This document shows positions 1 to 13,600 of a stretch of 64,000 nucleotides of DNA, piece by piece. Position numbers and translations under genes: made by a program. Source of the DNA: Lytechinus variegatus (taxonomy: Eukaryota; Echinodermata; Echinoidea; Temnopleuroida; Toxopneustidae). Each line of letters opens with the position of its first letter. Within the stretch, counting starts at the first letter, position 1. The stretch lies in assembly GCF_018143015.1 (NCBI RefSeq), contig NC_054741.1, forward strand, positions 56,063,048 to 56,127,047, read 5' to 3'. Below the pieces are notes generated by a model that had not been told where the DNA came from, searched no databases, and saw only the letters and a list, made by a program, of their open reading frames with translations.

Positions 1-1600
1 AATAGGTAATTCATTAGAACTATCAATAATACTACGAGCGTGAAGCACGAGCTGATTTTTTTGTTAAATGATAATAACAATATATTTAAGATAGGCGATA
101 CACTTATTCTGTTTATGCCCTATTGTTTCTAAATTTTGGACGGATGTAAATACTTGGTTGAATTTTCGCATAAGTTGTCACAAATTTTCAAATATTGATA
201 TATGTTTTGGTTTTCCAAGTAAATTTCAACATCTCTCAAACACAATAATTTTATTTGCAAAATACTTCATTTTCAGAACAAAATGTCAAGAAGGACAACT
301 TTCGTTAGCTTTAATCATTATTGAGTTGAAATTTGTTGAAAATGTTGAAATGTTTATTGCTTTTAAAAAGGACAAGAAGATGCTACATTATAAAAAGAAA
401 ATGGAGACCTTTTACTAATTTTGAACTAATTTGAGACTTGCTTTTTTTAAATGTATTTAATAATGTACCTTATCTTCATTACGATGAATATTGATGTATC
501 TTGTTGTACACGATATATTGTACATATATTTTTTTATTGAAGCAATAAAGATTCCAAAATTGAAAAAAAAATAATAAAAATGATAATATTTGGCATTTCT
601 ATAGCGCCATCTATCTAGAAATAATCTGAGGCGCAAAATTTGATTTTTTTTAATCAAAATATCGAAATTTTTGCTTGCTCGTTTAGCTTTCTTGCAACTT
701 TGTATAATTTTTACCCAATATATGCTATATCAAAGTTTTTAGCTCATAGTTAGGTTGCCAAATAGCACCCCCTTGAACAAAAATATTATGATCATCGATC
801 ATCTATACCTGCCATATAATCAATATGATGTTTTTCTGTAAATTATTGGGGATAATACAGGCCATCCCCCTATCTGAAATATGGGGATTGTAATGATATG
901 GTATATCATCCCTCCCATTTTTAAAGAAAAAATGTTTATTATATCGTTTTATTTGATTTGATAGCATTCCGTTCATCATAAAAACAGAACCAAAACAAGC
1001 TATATTCCAAGTTAATACTACATGGGAAAATCGTGAAATAATTCATTGATAAAAATCTGGAAAACATTTGAAAAAAAAGTATATGATATACATGTAAATG
1101 AATGGGGGGGGGACTAGAAAAGCAAAGCCTTATTAGCGCTGCCACCTTTACAAAAAATGGAAACTGAATATAATGTAATAGAAATGTTAATACTGAATGC
1201 CAGATTGAGCATATTAAAAGAAAATTTATAGCCGGTACGGTATGAACGTTGCATTGAATATGAATTACAGGAACTCCAGGCAATGTTGCAGTATCGAAAA
1301 TATGGTGAAATAATAGAATTATGTATCATTTTTTTTTCATAGAAAATTTTATGTCAATATATTGCTACATATAATATCCCCCAAGGACCCACTATACACA
1401 GACGGTCGCTTCTCTATGGCCTAGCCACTGATCTGTATCTAGTCTAATATACATGAAGTGTCAAGATTAGTGGATCCGTGGAGGTAGAAAAACTGAGGCA
1501 AATTTCCATGTCGGTCATAACTGAAAGATACCATACCGAAAACTTGTAAAAACACAAAATTAAAAGGAAATGATTGGGACTAGACTACCGGTACATAAGA
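1..1600. other. Upstream flank of CRCP, no gene recognised
   Basis: AT-rich sequence with only short, low-complexity open frames. Bases about 30-60 carry one degenerate copy of the GCGAAGCGCGAGC-type repeat that forms the tandem array at 33.5-34.6 kb. I see no conserved exon on either strand. Confidence 0.5.
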
Positions 1601-1669
1601 ATTACAAGCTCGCTGGAGTGTATCCTTCTGAAGACGCGACCAAAAGACCGAAGCAGACAAACTGAGACA

Positions 1670-1677
1670 ATGGAAGT
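1670..1677 (+). CDS. CRCP: CRCP coding exon 1 (ATG GAA GT)
   Basis: ATGGAAGT followed by the strong donor gtaagtat. Joined to exon 2 it gives MEV-IKESAAMLSNFE, matching the human start MEV-KDANSALLSNYE in both length and phase. Only 8 coding bases make the call weaker than for the other exons, but the residues, the phase (2 nt into a codon) and the donor all agree. Confidence 0.72.
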
Positions 1678-4600
1678 GTAAGTATTTGTTAGGGAATATA
1701 ATAACGAACAGCTAATTTTGTGCCCGTTTTGTTATGCTGTAGGCTTGATGATGAGTTACTACGGTATGGTAGTGGATCGTATTACCGAACACTTTTCATG
1801 AAGGCAGTGTATACAGCCACACGCGTGTGTCTTTACCATCCAGCCACACGCGTGTGGTTATATCCAGAACCCCTATCGGTGTCACGTATGTGCACGAGAT
1901 GGGAGAAGCGCTCGGGTAATGTATCTACAATGGCGCACAAGAGGGCGCGCATCCTAGTGAAGATCAAAAATTACTCTCGCTCAGTTTTACGACCAAGACT
2001 TCCGAGATTGCCCAAAGATTAATTCATATATAAAATCCCAAAATGGATTTCAACATCGTATAGCAATATAATATTTCCATTACAGACATATTTTACCACC
2101 GTTAGAAGTAACAACATTCAATTCCACAAAACTATCTCTTGGGAAGCATTTTACCTCAGCCGTCCAAACTTCCGGTTTCGTGCGACTTTTTTTAAGTAAG
2201 CGAAATTTACCCCGAAAGTTATGGTTTATCCTTTTAAAACCATAGTTTTTCCAGATTAAAAAATTAAATCAACGAAATAAGAGATTATTAGCTGATACAA
2301 ATCAGATCTTAAATCCCATCCATCACTTTTTTCTTAAAAGGAATTCGTGTTCTTGCGTGACCCTTTAAGGCCTTGCATCTGCGCACAGTTGCAAGGCGTA
2401 ATACACGCGGCTCTATGGAAGCACGTCGTCTGCTCTGGGCGTCCCATACGTCATTTTCTGTGTATGGTTTTAAGGGCGTAAATGGGCTGTGCGGCTGAGC
2501 TCGGGGGCTGAGCTCAAGTTGAAGAATGAATCTGAGTCTGTATGCATGGTTATGGAATTAAAATAGCTAAAAGATATATGTAGAGCGTTGCATGAATCAA
2601 TAATTTCATTAGATTTAAGGTTTATTAAGATGTAATATTGTACATTTAATCAGATATCCACCATTCATCCCTCTCAATCCAGCCAAAACAGTCAATGTCT
2701 ACTCCACGTACTACCGTACCGCATTGACTGCACTCACCTCATAACATGTGAACCAATGTCTTTGTCATAATTTTTTTACTTACTAATCTATTTATTTATT
2801 CACTTTAATTTGTCTCATTACAATGAATAAATTTGATCTTCATCTGTACCAAATAATTTATTACGTACCTTTCCCTTAATGATTTGATGACAAATGTGTT
2901 AGTTTTATTCTGTTCATTCATTGAATATTCAATGATTATCCTGATCTTAATTAAATCATCTTTTGGCTTACCGTATACATTGAAATAACTGAGGCGTTAC
3001 GAGGGAGTAGGCTGGGGGCAAATGCACGCTATGACTTTCCAATAGTGGGGCAGGGGGGGGATGGAGAAGAACGGGGAAATAATAGGATGAAGGGGTTAGA
3101 AATAGATATTTTGGTAATGTACATGTAAATATATAACTAAGGCAATTGATTAAGGTTAATAATTAATATTTATTTGATAAAAATTGAAATTTAAATCATC
3201 TTGCTCATGGTCAGAAATAAAGGTGTACGTGATATACCCTCTCAAGGCCAAGGGTTGAATTTTCGCTGATGAAAAAAAAAGATTTCATTGTCTGCATCTG
3301 TGAAGGGCCACACGTAAAGATATTTCCAACGTATTTTAATCCAACTTCATAGAACTGTCAACACACTCTTACCAAACTGATCCTCATAAAATATCAGTAT
3401 CATAAGCTACGTTGGCTCAATCTAGAGGCTATACCCACATAAAAAAAATTTAAAAAAGAAGAGAAGATCACCATCTTGAGCAAAAAGCTGTAAGTAGTTA
3501 CACACCACGGTTTCAATGAACTGTTCACCCAGTTCTTGAATTGCAAAAATCTTAAGATTAAAAACCATGACTCTAAGCAGAAGTAATATTTTTCTGGAGC
3601 CGGGGGATACAGGACACATGCAGTTGTCAAAGAAACTCTTAAGGGGAGATGATACTGGGGCAGTTTTGCATTTTGTTTCATTGAAGATTTTGTGAACATG
3701 TTTCGTGAATTTTGTGGTAATACTCCCCCCCCCCCGCACCCCTGTTGCGTACAGCCATGATAAAACAATTTATTTTTATCTTTAATTATTGTAAAAATTC
3801 TGTACCACTACGTGAATAGATAAACAGAGTCTTTCTACATCAATGAAGTAAAATTTAAAATAATTATATTTTTGATAATTAATAAATAAGGGGCACTATA
3901 TCCATCCTGGTTTCACCACTCCATTCACTTGGCATTATTTCGTCAGCGGCGGTGACTTCTTTCCTCTCCCATTGACTTTGTACACAACGAGCACACACAA
4001 GTGAAGAAGGGTGCCTTATTTCAGGATAATGTACCTATTTTCAATTTTTCATAATAATGAATGCCCCTGGGCCTGCTGATATATAGATTAATAATCATGA
4101 TAATAGAACTAAAAAAAATAATAAAATATTCTCTTAATTTTTAAAGCCAAGGATTTATTAAATACATGTTTAAAAATAACCCTAAATCAAGTCGAATAAA
4201 CATTAGGGGCCTACTTGTCTGTATTTTTACAAGAAACGATTTAAAAAAAAAATTAATGACACCCGGCCCGGACCCCCCCCCCTCGAAATAAAAAATAGAA
4301 ATCAGAATATATCACCAAATAAAAAATCGATCTGGCTATTAAGTGGACTTCAGGAACTCCAGTCATATGAAAGTCATTTGGAACAAATACTACTAAACGT
4401 TTAAAATAGCCAAGAAACATTGCAATCACATTGAAGATAATGTCAAATGCAGCAAAAGCAGCGAACACCATTCCACGTACTTCGATGCGGGACTGGGTTC
4501 GCATTGCCGACGACACCGGCAGTGCATTGGATGGCGTACCGCTGGAATTTGAATTTCGCTGCTCGGAACACTGTATACGAGCATAAATTCCAAAATCCAT

Positions 4601-7600
4601 TTTGAAGTTAAAATACAGTGAAGACACGTATCAAATCAAATAAATATTGATTATTTTTAATGTGAACTTATGATTACCGTCGATCAGCATGTGTCAGGTA
4701 AATTTCACATTCTCACTCTATCGTCGTTTTCCGGAGATGAAATGAGAATTTTGCCCTAAATTCCTCCAAATCAGAATATCACTGGCTATCAAAGAAAAAG
4801 TAGTGGAGAAGGTTTTTTGTTATGGTATGGTAATGAGGATCCTCGTTCGTATATTATAAAATACAGTTTTCAACCAAAATCTATGGTTAGAAAGTTGTGA
4901 TAATTTTCCCAAACCCTGTATTTTTTTCTCAAAATACGCTATTTTATTGCAAAAACACGTCTCAAATTCGCCCTATGATTTGAGATATTTTCTCCTGAAA
5001 AAGCCGGCCTAAATAGGTTTATCGGAAAATATATGAATATTCATAAGGCTTGCGTAGGTATTTCTCTCGCGATTGCTTTCTTTTGATGTGATTGGTTGAA
5101 AGGGAAGAAGAGGTAAATTTTATCTGAATATTTATTTTGAGAACGGACCGTTTGCTCCATTTTTAATGACGTCACTATGGAAAATGGACGCACGCGTTAA
5201 ATGAGCGCATATGAACATACGTGGTGTGGGGACGGGACAACTCGGACCACGGGACATCTCGGACCGCGGGCCGAGTTGTCCCACCCAGTACGAGATTTTT
5301 TTTCCACAAGTTTGCGTCTATTTTTCCGTCATTTCGAAATTTCTTGTAAAGATTTTTTAGAGATATGGTCTGATGGTAATGTTCTTCACATTTTATTACT
5401 TTTTTTTCGCTGAAATAAAAAAAAAGTGTAATTTTAGGCGTTTTTCGACAGCTCGCGATTCCCATAGGCGAGCGTGTATTAACTGTGTCGGTGCTCGGCT
5501 CGGCCCCGCTCAATAACTGACTTGATTTTGTGATCATTTCTCCTCAAAGTACCACTTTTATCGCAGAAGATGGACTTTGTTGTATTCCATTACCTCCATT
5601 TTCTCATCACAAGGATAAAATTTGGTGTATTTGCACGATTTTGATCAAGTTTTTCACCTTTTTCTCTCTGGTCGCAAGAAGCGAACAACCGATGAACGGT
5701 CCGCTGCTCTTCATCGTAATTCTCCGTAGCTCGGCCGCCTAAACTGGCGGGGTGGGATTCAGACCGAATCCACAATGGAAGTGGGCGTGCACAGCAAAGA
5801 GCTGAGCTTGACTGAGTGAGAGTGAACTCGAGTTTGAAGCTTGGCAGTGTCGTATAGGCTCTGCCTTTTTTTGTAAATATATATTTTTCAATTTTTTCTA
5901 TATTGATTTTCCCTGGTTTCGAGCTCTAAGATTGTAATGATATAATTATGCTTCAATTTCTTTGACTGAGTGTGACTATGGTGTGGATGTTTGAGTTGCT
6001 CAAAAATATTTTTACGTGGGTGGGGGCTCGGGGCGATTTCACTCTTGCCCCCGAAATGCGAAAAAAATATATTCGGGGTGTAGCTGTGTGGGCATGCCGG
6101 GCTGAGGCTAGCCATCAATAATTTTTTTTTTAGAGGGGGGGGGCTTAATTTTTCACTTTAAATTGATCATTTTTAGGCCTTTTTTCCATTTTATTTTTAA
6201 TATTGAATTTCCGTGGTGTAGAGTTGAGTTTTAAGTTGCAATAATCAATATGCTTTAATTTCTTTGACTTTGAATGTGACTGTGGTGTGAATGTTTGAGT
6301 CGAACAAAAAATACTTTTACGTGGGTGGGGGCTCGGGGCGATTTCACTCCTGCCCCCTAAATGCGAAAAATATTCGGGATGTAGCTGTGTGGGCATGCCG
6401 GGCTGAGGGTAGCCCTCAATAAAAGAATGTTGTTTTTTTTTGGGGGGGGGCTTAATTTTTCACTTTAAATTGATCATTTTTAGGCCTATTTTTTGTACAT
6501 TTTATTTTTCATATTGAGTTTCCCTGGTGTAGAGAGTTGAGTTTTAAGTTGCAATAATTAATATGCTTCAGTTTCTTTGATTTTGAGTGTGACTGTGGTG
6601 TGGATGTTTGAGCCGAACAAAAAATATGTGGATGGGGGCTCCGAGCATTTTCACTCCTGCCCCCGAAATGTGAAAATGTTCTAGGTGTATCTGTGTGGGC
6701 ATGCCAATTTCATTTTTAATTTTTATATTAAGTTTCCTTTGTGTAGAGAGCAGAGTTTTGGATATAGGGTAAAAGTGACGACGATGTGAGGGATGGCGAT
6801 GATAGCATACCGGCGATAACGAGGGGTAGGCCTTGATGAGAGGGACGAGGAGGTGAGAGATGATGATAAGAGGGATGAGGATCTTTGATGACTCTTGATG
6901 AGGGGGGGGGATGATGAGAGGGACAAAGGGAAAGAGATGGAGATGAGGATGTGAGGGATGGCGATGATAAGGGGTGGGCCTTGATGATGAGAGGGAAGAG
7001 GAGGTGCATGAGGGATATAAATAAGAGAGATGATGATGATGACTCTTGATAAGAGGGGTGCATGAGATGGTGAGAAGGACGAGGATGTGAGGGATGATTA
7101 TGGGAGGAAATCGGGGGGGGGGGGGATGTGTCCCCCTACCAAAAATAGGGGACACAATACCAAATGTCCACCCTACTATTTTTCTTCATGGAGAACAAAA
7201 TAATGAATCATTCACAATTGAAATGATACATGTGTTTAGGACTAAATGACCTTTTATTATTGAAAACCCCCTCTTTTTTCTTGTCAATTGTTTTGGGGTT
7301 AGAAATTACCCTACATTTGGGCGATAACCTTTTTTTAAATGTTTGTCAAATTTTGCAGCCTGTGGTCCCCTCTACCTTTGCGGACAGTTTTGCGCCCAAG
7401 GGATGATGATAGGGACGAGGATGATGGGGAGGGATGGGGATAAGGTGAATAGCCGGCAGAGATAGATTTAAGAAGAAAAATCCGTCCCACGAATGCCGCC
7501 ATGTAGATTCCGTCCCACATAACCCAAAAATATGGCTTGATTTTTGTTCAAAATCATGTCATGTGATGAAAAATCATATTAGGCCCTACAAGTATTTTGG

Positions 7601-10600
7601 TTACATTGAAAGAAAATAGGGGTAATCCTTTTTTCCAATTATAAATAAATTAAATTCTTCATTCAATAAAAATGACGAATTTATGATTTTAAATTTAATT
7701 TCTTTTACATAGCATGTGGTTTTTCTTTTTGATTAAATTCATTTTATTGCTTTATTTTTCATCACTGTGCATGTCATGATTTTTGTCTCACCTGGATGGC
7801 AGAGTGAGACTATAGGCGCCGCTTTTCCTACGGCAGCATCAACATCAAATTTTAATGCTGTCACGGTCATTTAATAACCGAAGGTTATTAAATGACAGCA
7901 TAACTTATATCACTGAACATCCTGCAGCGAGTTCCAGGTCACATTATCAAGGTCAAGGGTCATGTAAGGTCAATGAACTTTGGCCACATTGGGGGTATTT
8001 GTTGAATTACCATCATATCTCTTTAAGTGTATTGGTATATTTCATAAGACATGGAAATAAGAGTAACCCAGTATCACTGAACATCTTGTGCGAGTTGTAT
8101 ATAGTAGTTTTCAAAGTCAGCACTACTGTTATATTGAATCACGTGATGCAGGTGAGACCGCCAGAGGCATTCCACTTGTTTTATTGTAGAGACTATACTC
8201 TTTCTCGAGAAAAAGAAATAATAAATAAATCATTTAAAGGGATGCTCCGGGATGAAAATATTTATATATGAATAATGTAGACATAGCAACATTCACATAT
8301 CAAAGTGCTTTCATAAAAATCTGATAACAAATAGCGGGGTTATTGAATTCAACTTTAAAAAATTAATCTAATTTCACATAATAAAATACATAGAACAAGT
8401 GAGGATATGACATCATGTATGAGGTTGCTGATTAAATATCCATGAAGAAACGCCAGACCTGTTTCACCAGAAAAATACAAATCATTCTTTAAAATGCAGC
8501 GATAATATTGTTTTTCCTTATCCGATTTTGATCAAATTTTTATTGTTTCTTTGTTCAAATCATATCATCAGCCTCCGGTTCCCCATTGTCACTTATATAT
8601 AGCTCATTAATCTTGCCACAATTTGGTCCAGTTGTTCAAATTATCTAGTAAATACAATATATTTTATTAATTGCAGAAGCTTGTCTTAAGAGTCATTGAG
8701 AAGGTGATCATACCTGCAACTTGCATGATTAATGTAAATATATACCAAAAGTCAACAATTTTCTAACTGGTACACCTTAAATGATTTCATCCATACATGA
8801 TACAAGGAACTAGAAAATGTAGATTGGAAAACAACACTAGGGCAACTTAGTGTTAGATACAAAGTTCACTTTCTAGAATGGGTGAAACAAAAACAACATC
8901 ACTCCAAAGGAACTGCAAAAAGTATTTGATAAAAACCAAACCCTCTTCATAGTTGCTATTTGTCATTTCTTTGTATTTTCCCTCTTTTTCTTTGTTTTTT
9001 TTCTATTGATCGATGTTTCATTGTTGAGTATTGTCTTTTTTTATTCCATTAATAGAATATAAATTTAATTGAAATGAGAGTGATGAACATAATGAGAAAG
9101 GGAGACAATGATAAGATAAGAATGGAGATAAAATATGATTTGAAAATATTACAATTTACAGAATATAACATATTATTTTCTATTTATTCAAAGTTCATAA
9201 TTCATTTTTATTCAGGTTTGCATTTTAAATTCAAACAAGTTAATTAGGTGATGCATTTTGGAACAATACTAAATTAAATAAAGTTTACTTGAATAAACAA
9301 TAATTGGTAAAAATGCAAAACATAAAACTTATTTAATTTGGTATTCTTTCCTCCTGTAAAAATTAAAACTAAATAATATGGACATAAGTTCTAGTGGCGA
9401 ATCGAGGGAGGGGGCACATTCGCCCCCCTTAAAAAGTACTGAAAAGGCAACTTACAACATTTTTTTCTTTTTTTTTGCTTGTCAAATTTTTCCTGAGAAA
9501 AAATTACTGTGATTTGGCAGTAAAGACCTTTTGTCAAAAATTCCTAGACAAAATGCCCCCCGGCCCTGTAGGGAAATTTTGGATCCGGCCCTGATTATAT
9601 TTCGAATGGGAATAAGACTGAGTGGCCTAAAACTTGATTAAAAAATATTCTAAGCTGTAGGGCAAAGCTTCAGTCTCCAAGCTCACGACTGTACAAGTAT
9701 GTCCACTTCCATTGGCAATTGTGGCTGAATTCCATCCCGGCAGCCTGACATCCACCCTTGAGACCAAGAAATTAAATTAAAGAAAGTAAATCAGTTTTAT
9801 TTTAAATCCTGTAAAAAATACAAATAATTAATTAAAAATCAAGCCCCCAAAATAAAACACTTTTTTTAATTGATGGCTACCCTCAGCCTGACATGCCCAC
9901 ACAGATACACTTAGATCATTTTCACATTTCGGAGGCAGAGTGAAATCGCCCTGAGCCACCACCCTAGCTCGTAAAAGTATTTTGTTCGACTCAAAACATC
10001 CACACCACGGTCACACTCAAAGTCAAAGAAATTGAAGCATATTAATTATTGCAACTTAAAACTCAACTCTCTACACCAGGGAAACTCAATATGAAAAATA
10101 GAATGTACAAAAAATAGGCCTAAAAATAATAAATTTAAAGTGAAAAATTAAGCCCCCCCCCCAAAAAAAACAATTTTTTATTGAGGGCTACCCTCAGCCC
10201 GGCATGCCCACACAGCTACATCCCGAATATTTTTCGCATTTAGGGGGCAGGAGTGAAATCGCCCCGAGCCCCCACCCACGTAAAAGTATTTTTTGTTTGA
10301 CTCAAACATCCACACCACAGTCACATTCAAAGCCAAAGAAATTAAAGCATATTGATTATTGCAACTTAAAACTCAACTCTACACCACAGAAATTCAATAT
10401 TAAAAATAAAATGGAAAAAAAAGGCCTAAAAATGATCAATTTAAAGTGAAAAATTAAGCCCCCCCTCTAAAAAAAAAATTATTGATGGCTAGCCTCAGCC
10501 CGGCATGCCCACACAGCTACACCCCGAATATATTTTTTTCGCATTTCGGGGGCAAGAGTGAAATCGCCCCGAGCCCCCACCCACGTAAAAATATTTTTGA

Positions 10601-13600
10601 GCAACTCAAACATCCACACCATAGTCACACTCAGTCAAAGAAATTGAAGCATAATTATATCATTACAATCTTAGAGCTCGAAACCAGGGAAAATCAATAT
10701 AGAAAAAATTGAAAAATATATATTTACAAAAAAAAGGCAGAGCCTATACGACACTGCCAAGCTTCAAACTCGAGTTCACTCTCACTCAGTCAAGCTCAGC
10801 TCTTAGCTGTGCACGCCCACTTCCATTGTGGATTCGGTCTGAATCCCACCCCGCCAGTTTAGGCGGCCGAGCTACGGAGAATTACGATGAAGAGCAGCGG
10901 ACCGTTCATCGGTTGTTCGCTTCTTGCGACCAGAGAGAAAAAGGTGAAAACTTGATCAAAATCGTGCAAATACACCAAATTTTATCCTTGTGATGAGAAA
11001 ATGGAGGTAATGGAATACAACAAAGTCCATCTTCTGCGATAAAAGTGGTACTTTGAGGAGAAATGATCACAAAATCAAGTCAGTTATTGAGCGGGGCCGA
11101 GCCGAGCACCGACACAGTTAATACACGCGCGCCTATGGGAATCGCGAGCTGTCGAAAAACGCCTAAAATTACACTTTTTTTTTATTTCAGCGAAAAAAAG
11201 AGTAATAGAAAGTGAAGAACATTACCATCAGACCATATCTCTAAAAAATCTTTACAAGAAATTTCGAAATTACGGAAAAATAGACGCAAATTTGTGAGAA
11301 AAAAATCTCGTACTGGGTGGGACAACTCGGCCCGCGGTCCGAGATGTCCCGTGGTCCGAGTTGTCCCTGATTCTCTGTGGATACCGCCACACGCCGCCAG
11401 TAATAACAGTAAAACACGTATGTAGGTCTGACCGTCTATATCACGATCAAAATAACCTCATTTCTTCATTAAATTCTTACATTCTAAACCCCTTTGATAT
11501 CCTTAGATCGTTTCAATTTCATTCTCACCGTCTTCTCTCCTTGCTTTTCTTGTCTTGTTAGAAACGGTCGTCTGTTTAACAGCAAATTCTCTTTTTCTAC
11601 TTGTGTCGATTCTGGCTTCCTTCGCGGTGGCAGACCCATACAGCGTTAGCGCAGCGCAGTAGTAGACATACACAGTTTGGGTTTCGTACGTACGCACGTA
11701 CGCGCACATAGCCTAGAGTCAGTAGAGAATCGACACAAGTAGAAAAAGTGTGGAAATTTGCTATTTAACAGGCGGCCTTTTGTAACAAGACAAGAAAAGC
11801 AAGGAAAGAAGACGGTGAGAATGAAATTGAAACGATTTAAAGAAATCAGAGTGGTTTAGAATGTAAGAATTTAATGAAGAAATGAGGTTATTTTGATCGT
11901 GATATAGACGGTCAGACCTACATACGCGTTTTACTGTTATTACTGGCGGCGTGTGGCGGTATCCACAGATAGGTGTTCTGGATATAACCACACGCGTGTG
12001 GCTGGATGGTAAAGACACACGCGTGTGGCTGTATACACTGCCTTTCATGAATTTGATCATATCAAACACATTATTCCAATAAAATTCACCAAACTTTCAC
12101 CATAAATACACAAATACCTACAAAATATAAATATGCAGAAATTTTGCCGAAATTGTTTTTCATTTTTACGACATCAGCTTCCAATCGGACCCCTCTTCGC
12201 AAGTGAAAAATTTTGGTCACTTGAAAAGGTATCGTATTTAATACCGAACGTGTGTTTTCTATGGGAAAAGTTGGGAAAACAACAAAGTCACTGATGAGCT
12301 ATTTTGACCATATTTATTGTTTTGAGGATATAAAGACTTCGAAATTGTGTTTTTGATAATTTTTCATCATTTTTCTATTTAAGTTCCCTTTGGAAGGAAG
12401 TTGCAAAGGTTTGAGCGTATTTGATTATTTTCTGACGCATATGATGCGCGCGTTCGGTAATACAAGGCCGGTCGGTAATACAATCACTCACTATACTAAC
12501 TTATCTAATCATGTTAATTTAGTCAATTTATTTGGCGTGTTTGGAAAATCAGAATCCTTATTACCTTATTTATTACCGGATCTACTGGAAAAATGCAATT
12601 AATTATGCAGTCGTGTTTCCAGGTCTATCACTGTTGCTATCTTCATCTAACTATTAAAATAATGTGTGCCTGTGTGCTGTGCTAGTGTTACTATTCCCAT
12701 GGGTGAGCATATTGCACTGCAGACCAAAACTTGTCTAACCGTGACTTGAATCTGTTCAACGTTGATGCAGTAACTATCTCTGCCGGCAAGGAGATCGGTG
12801 ACGTGCAGGGGCCGATTGCACGAAATGGTCTTTCCAAGGACCGTCTTCGTGTCGCCCATCTTTTATGATACGCTATAAGCGGGGTGTTTCTGAAATTTAT
12901 GATAAAGAATAAGATTCGTTAGCTTGCTTTTAAATGAAATTCTATACAATTTCATGATAAATCACATCATTTTATAAACAAATATTTTAGTTTAGTTTAC
13001 TCCAACGATGTTGTAGGACGAAGCCTGTTCATCGATCAAAGTAGAAATGTCTATTGCTGCTCTCCTTCAGACAAAATTAGATGCGCTACTTATGTTGGCA
13101 TGGAGGGGTGGCAGGGGTATCGTAGACAGTGAAAAATCCCATGGAAACACACAAGAAACGAAAATTACTCAAAGTCATAGGCAATCTTCTCCCAATGCTT
13201 ATCCAGTCTATTCTTAAAAGCAATCACTGAACAAGCAGTAACTACATCTTCTGGGAGACTGTTCCACACATCTATCACTCGGTTAGCAAAGAAAAACTTA
13301 CGCACATCAAGACGCGAATATCTTTTCTCTAGCTTTAAGGAATGACCTCGCGTTTTACCACCTTGTCTCAGATAGAAAAGTTGAATCATAGTAACCATGC
13401 AGATATTTGTACACATCAATCATGTCACCTCTTTTACGTCGGTGACTGAGTGATGGCAATTTCAGGAGGCGAAGACGTTCAGAGTATGATAGGTGCTTAA
13501 TACCTGGGATCAATTTAGTAGCTCTACGTTGGACACTTTCTAACCGCCTCTGCTCACCCAGCTTATTTTGTTTATTTTAACGGACGAATGAAATATGTTT

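Larger units (their letters stand above)
5234..11367. mobile_element. 6.1-kb foldback (long inverted repeat) DNA element, non-autonomous
   Basis: Both ends begin GGGACAACTCGGACCACGGG when read inwards. Arms run 5234 to about 6707 and about 9889 to 11367 and are nearly identical: conceptual 76-aa translations of 5888-6118 (-) and 10482-10712 (+) are the same. Each arm has a unique outer part of ~650 bp and an inner part of three ~290-bp tandem units. The ~3.2-kb loop carries no transposase-like frame but holds a purine-rich minisatellite, a DINE-like copy, a TTAA MITE and a hAT-like fragment. The design (long arms with tandem inner units) resembles foldback elements such as the sea urchin TU elements; family membership is an inference. 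No clear target duplication is seen. Confidence 0.85.

Noticed and set aside
5888-6118. Identical 76-aa open frames here and at 10482-10712 that look like a duplicated gene
   Set aside because: They lie in the arms of the foldback element and are read through ~290-bp tandem units. Identity reflects the inverted repeat, and the composition is low complexity.
6568-7155. 195-aa Pro/His/Ser-rich frame on the minus strand
   Set aside because: Translation of a purine-rich minisatellite; overlapping frames in the same region are equally open.
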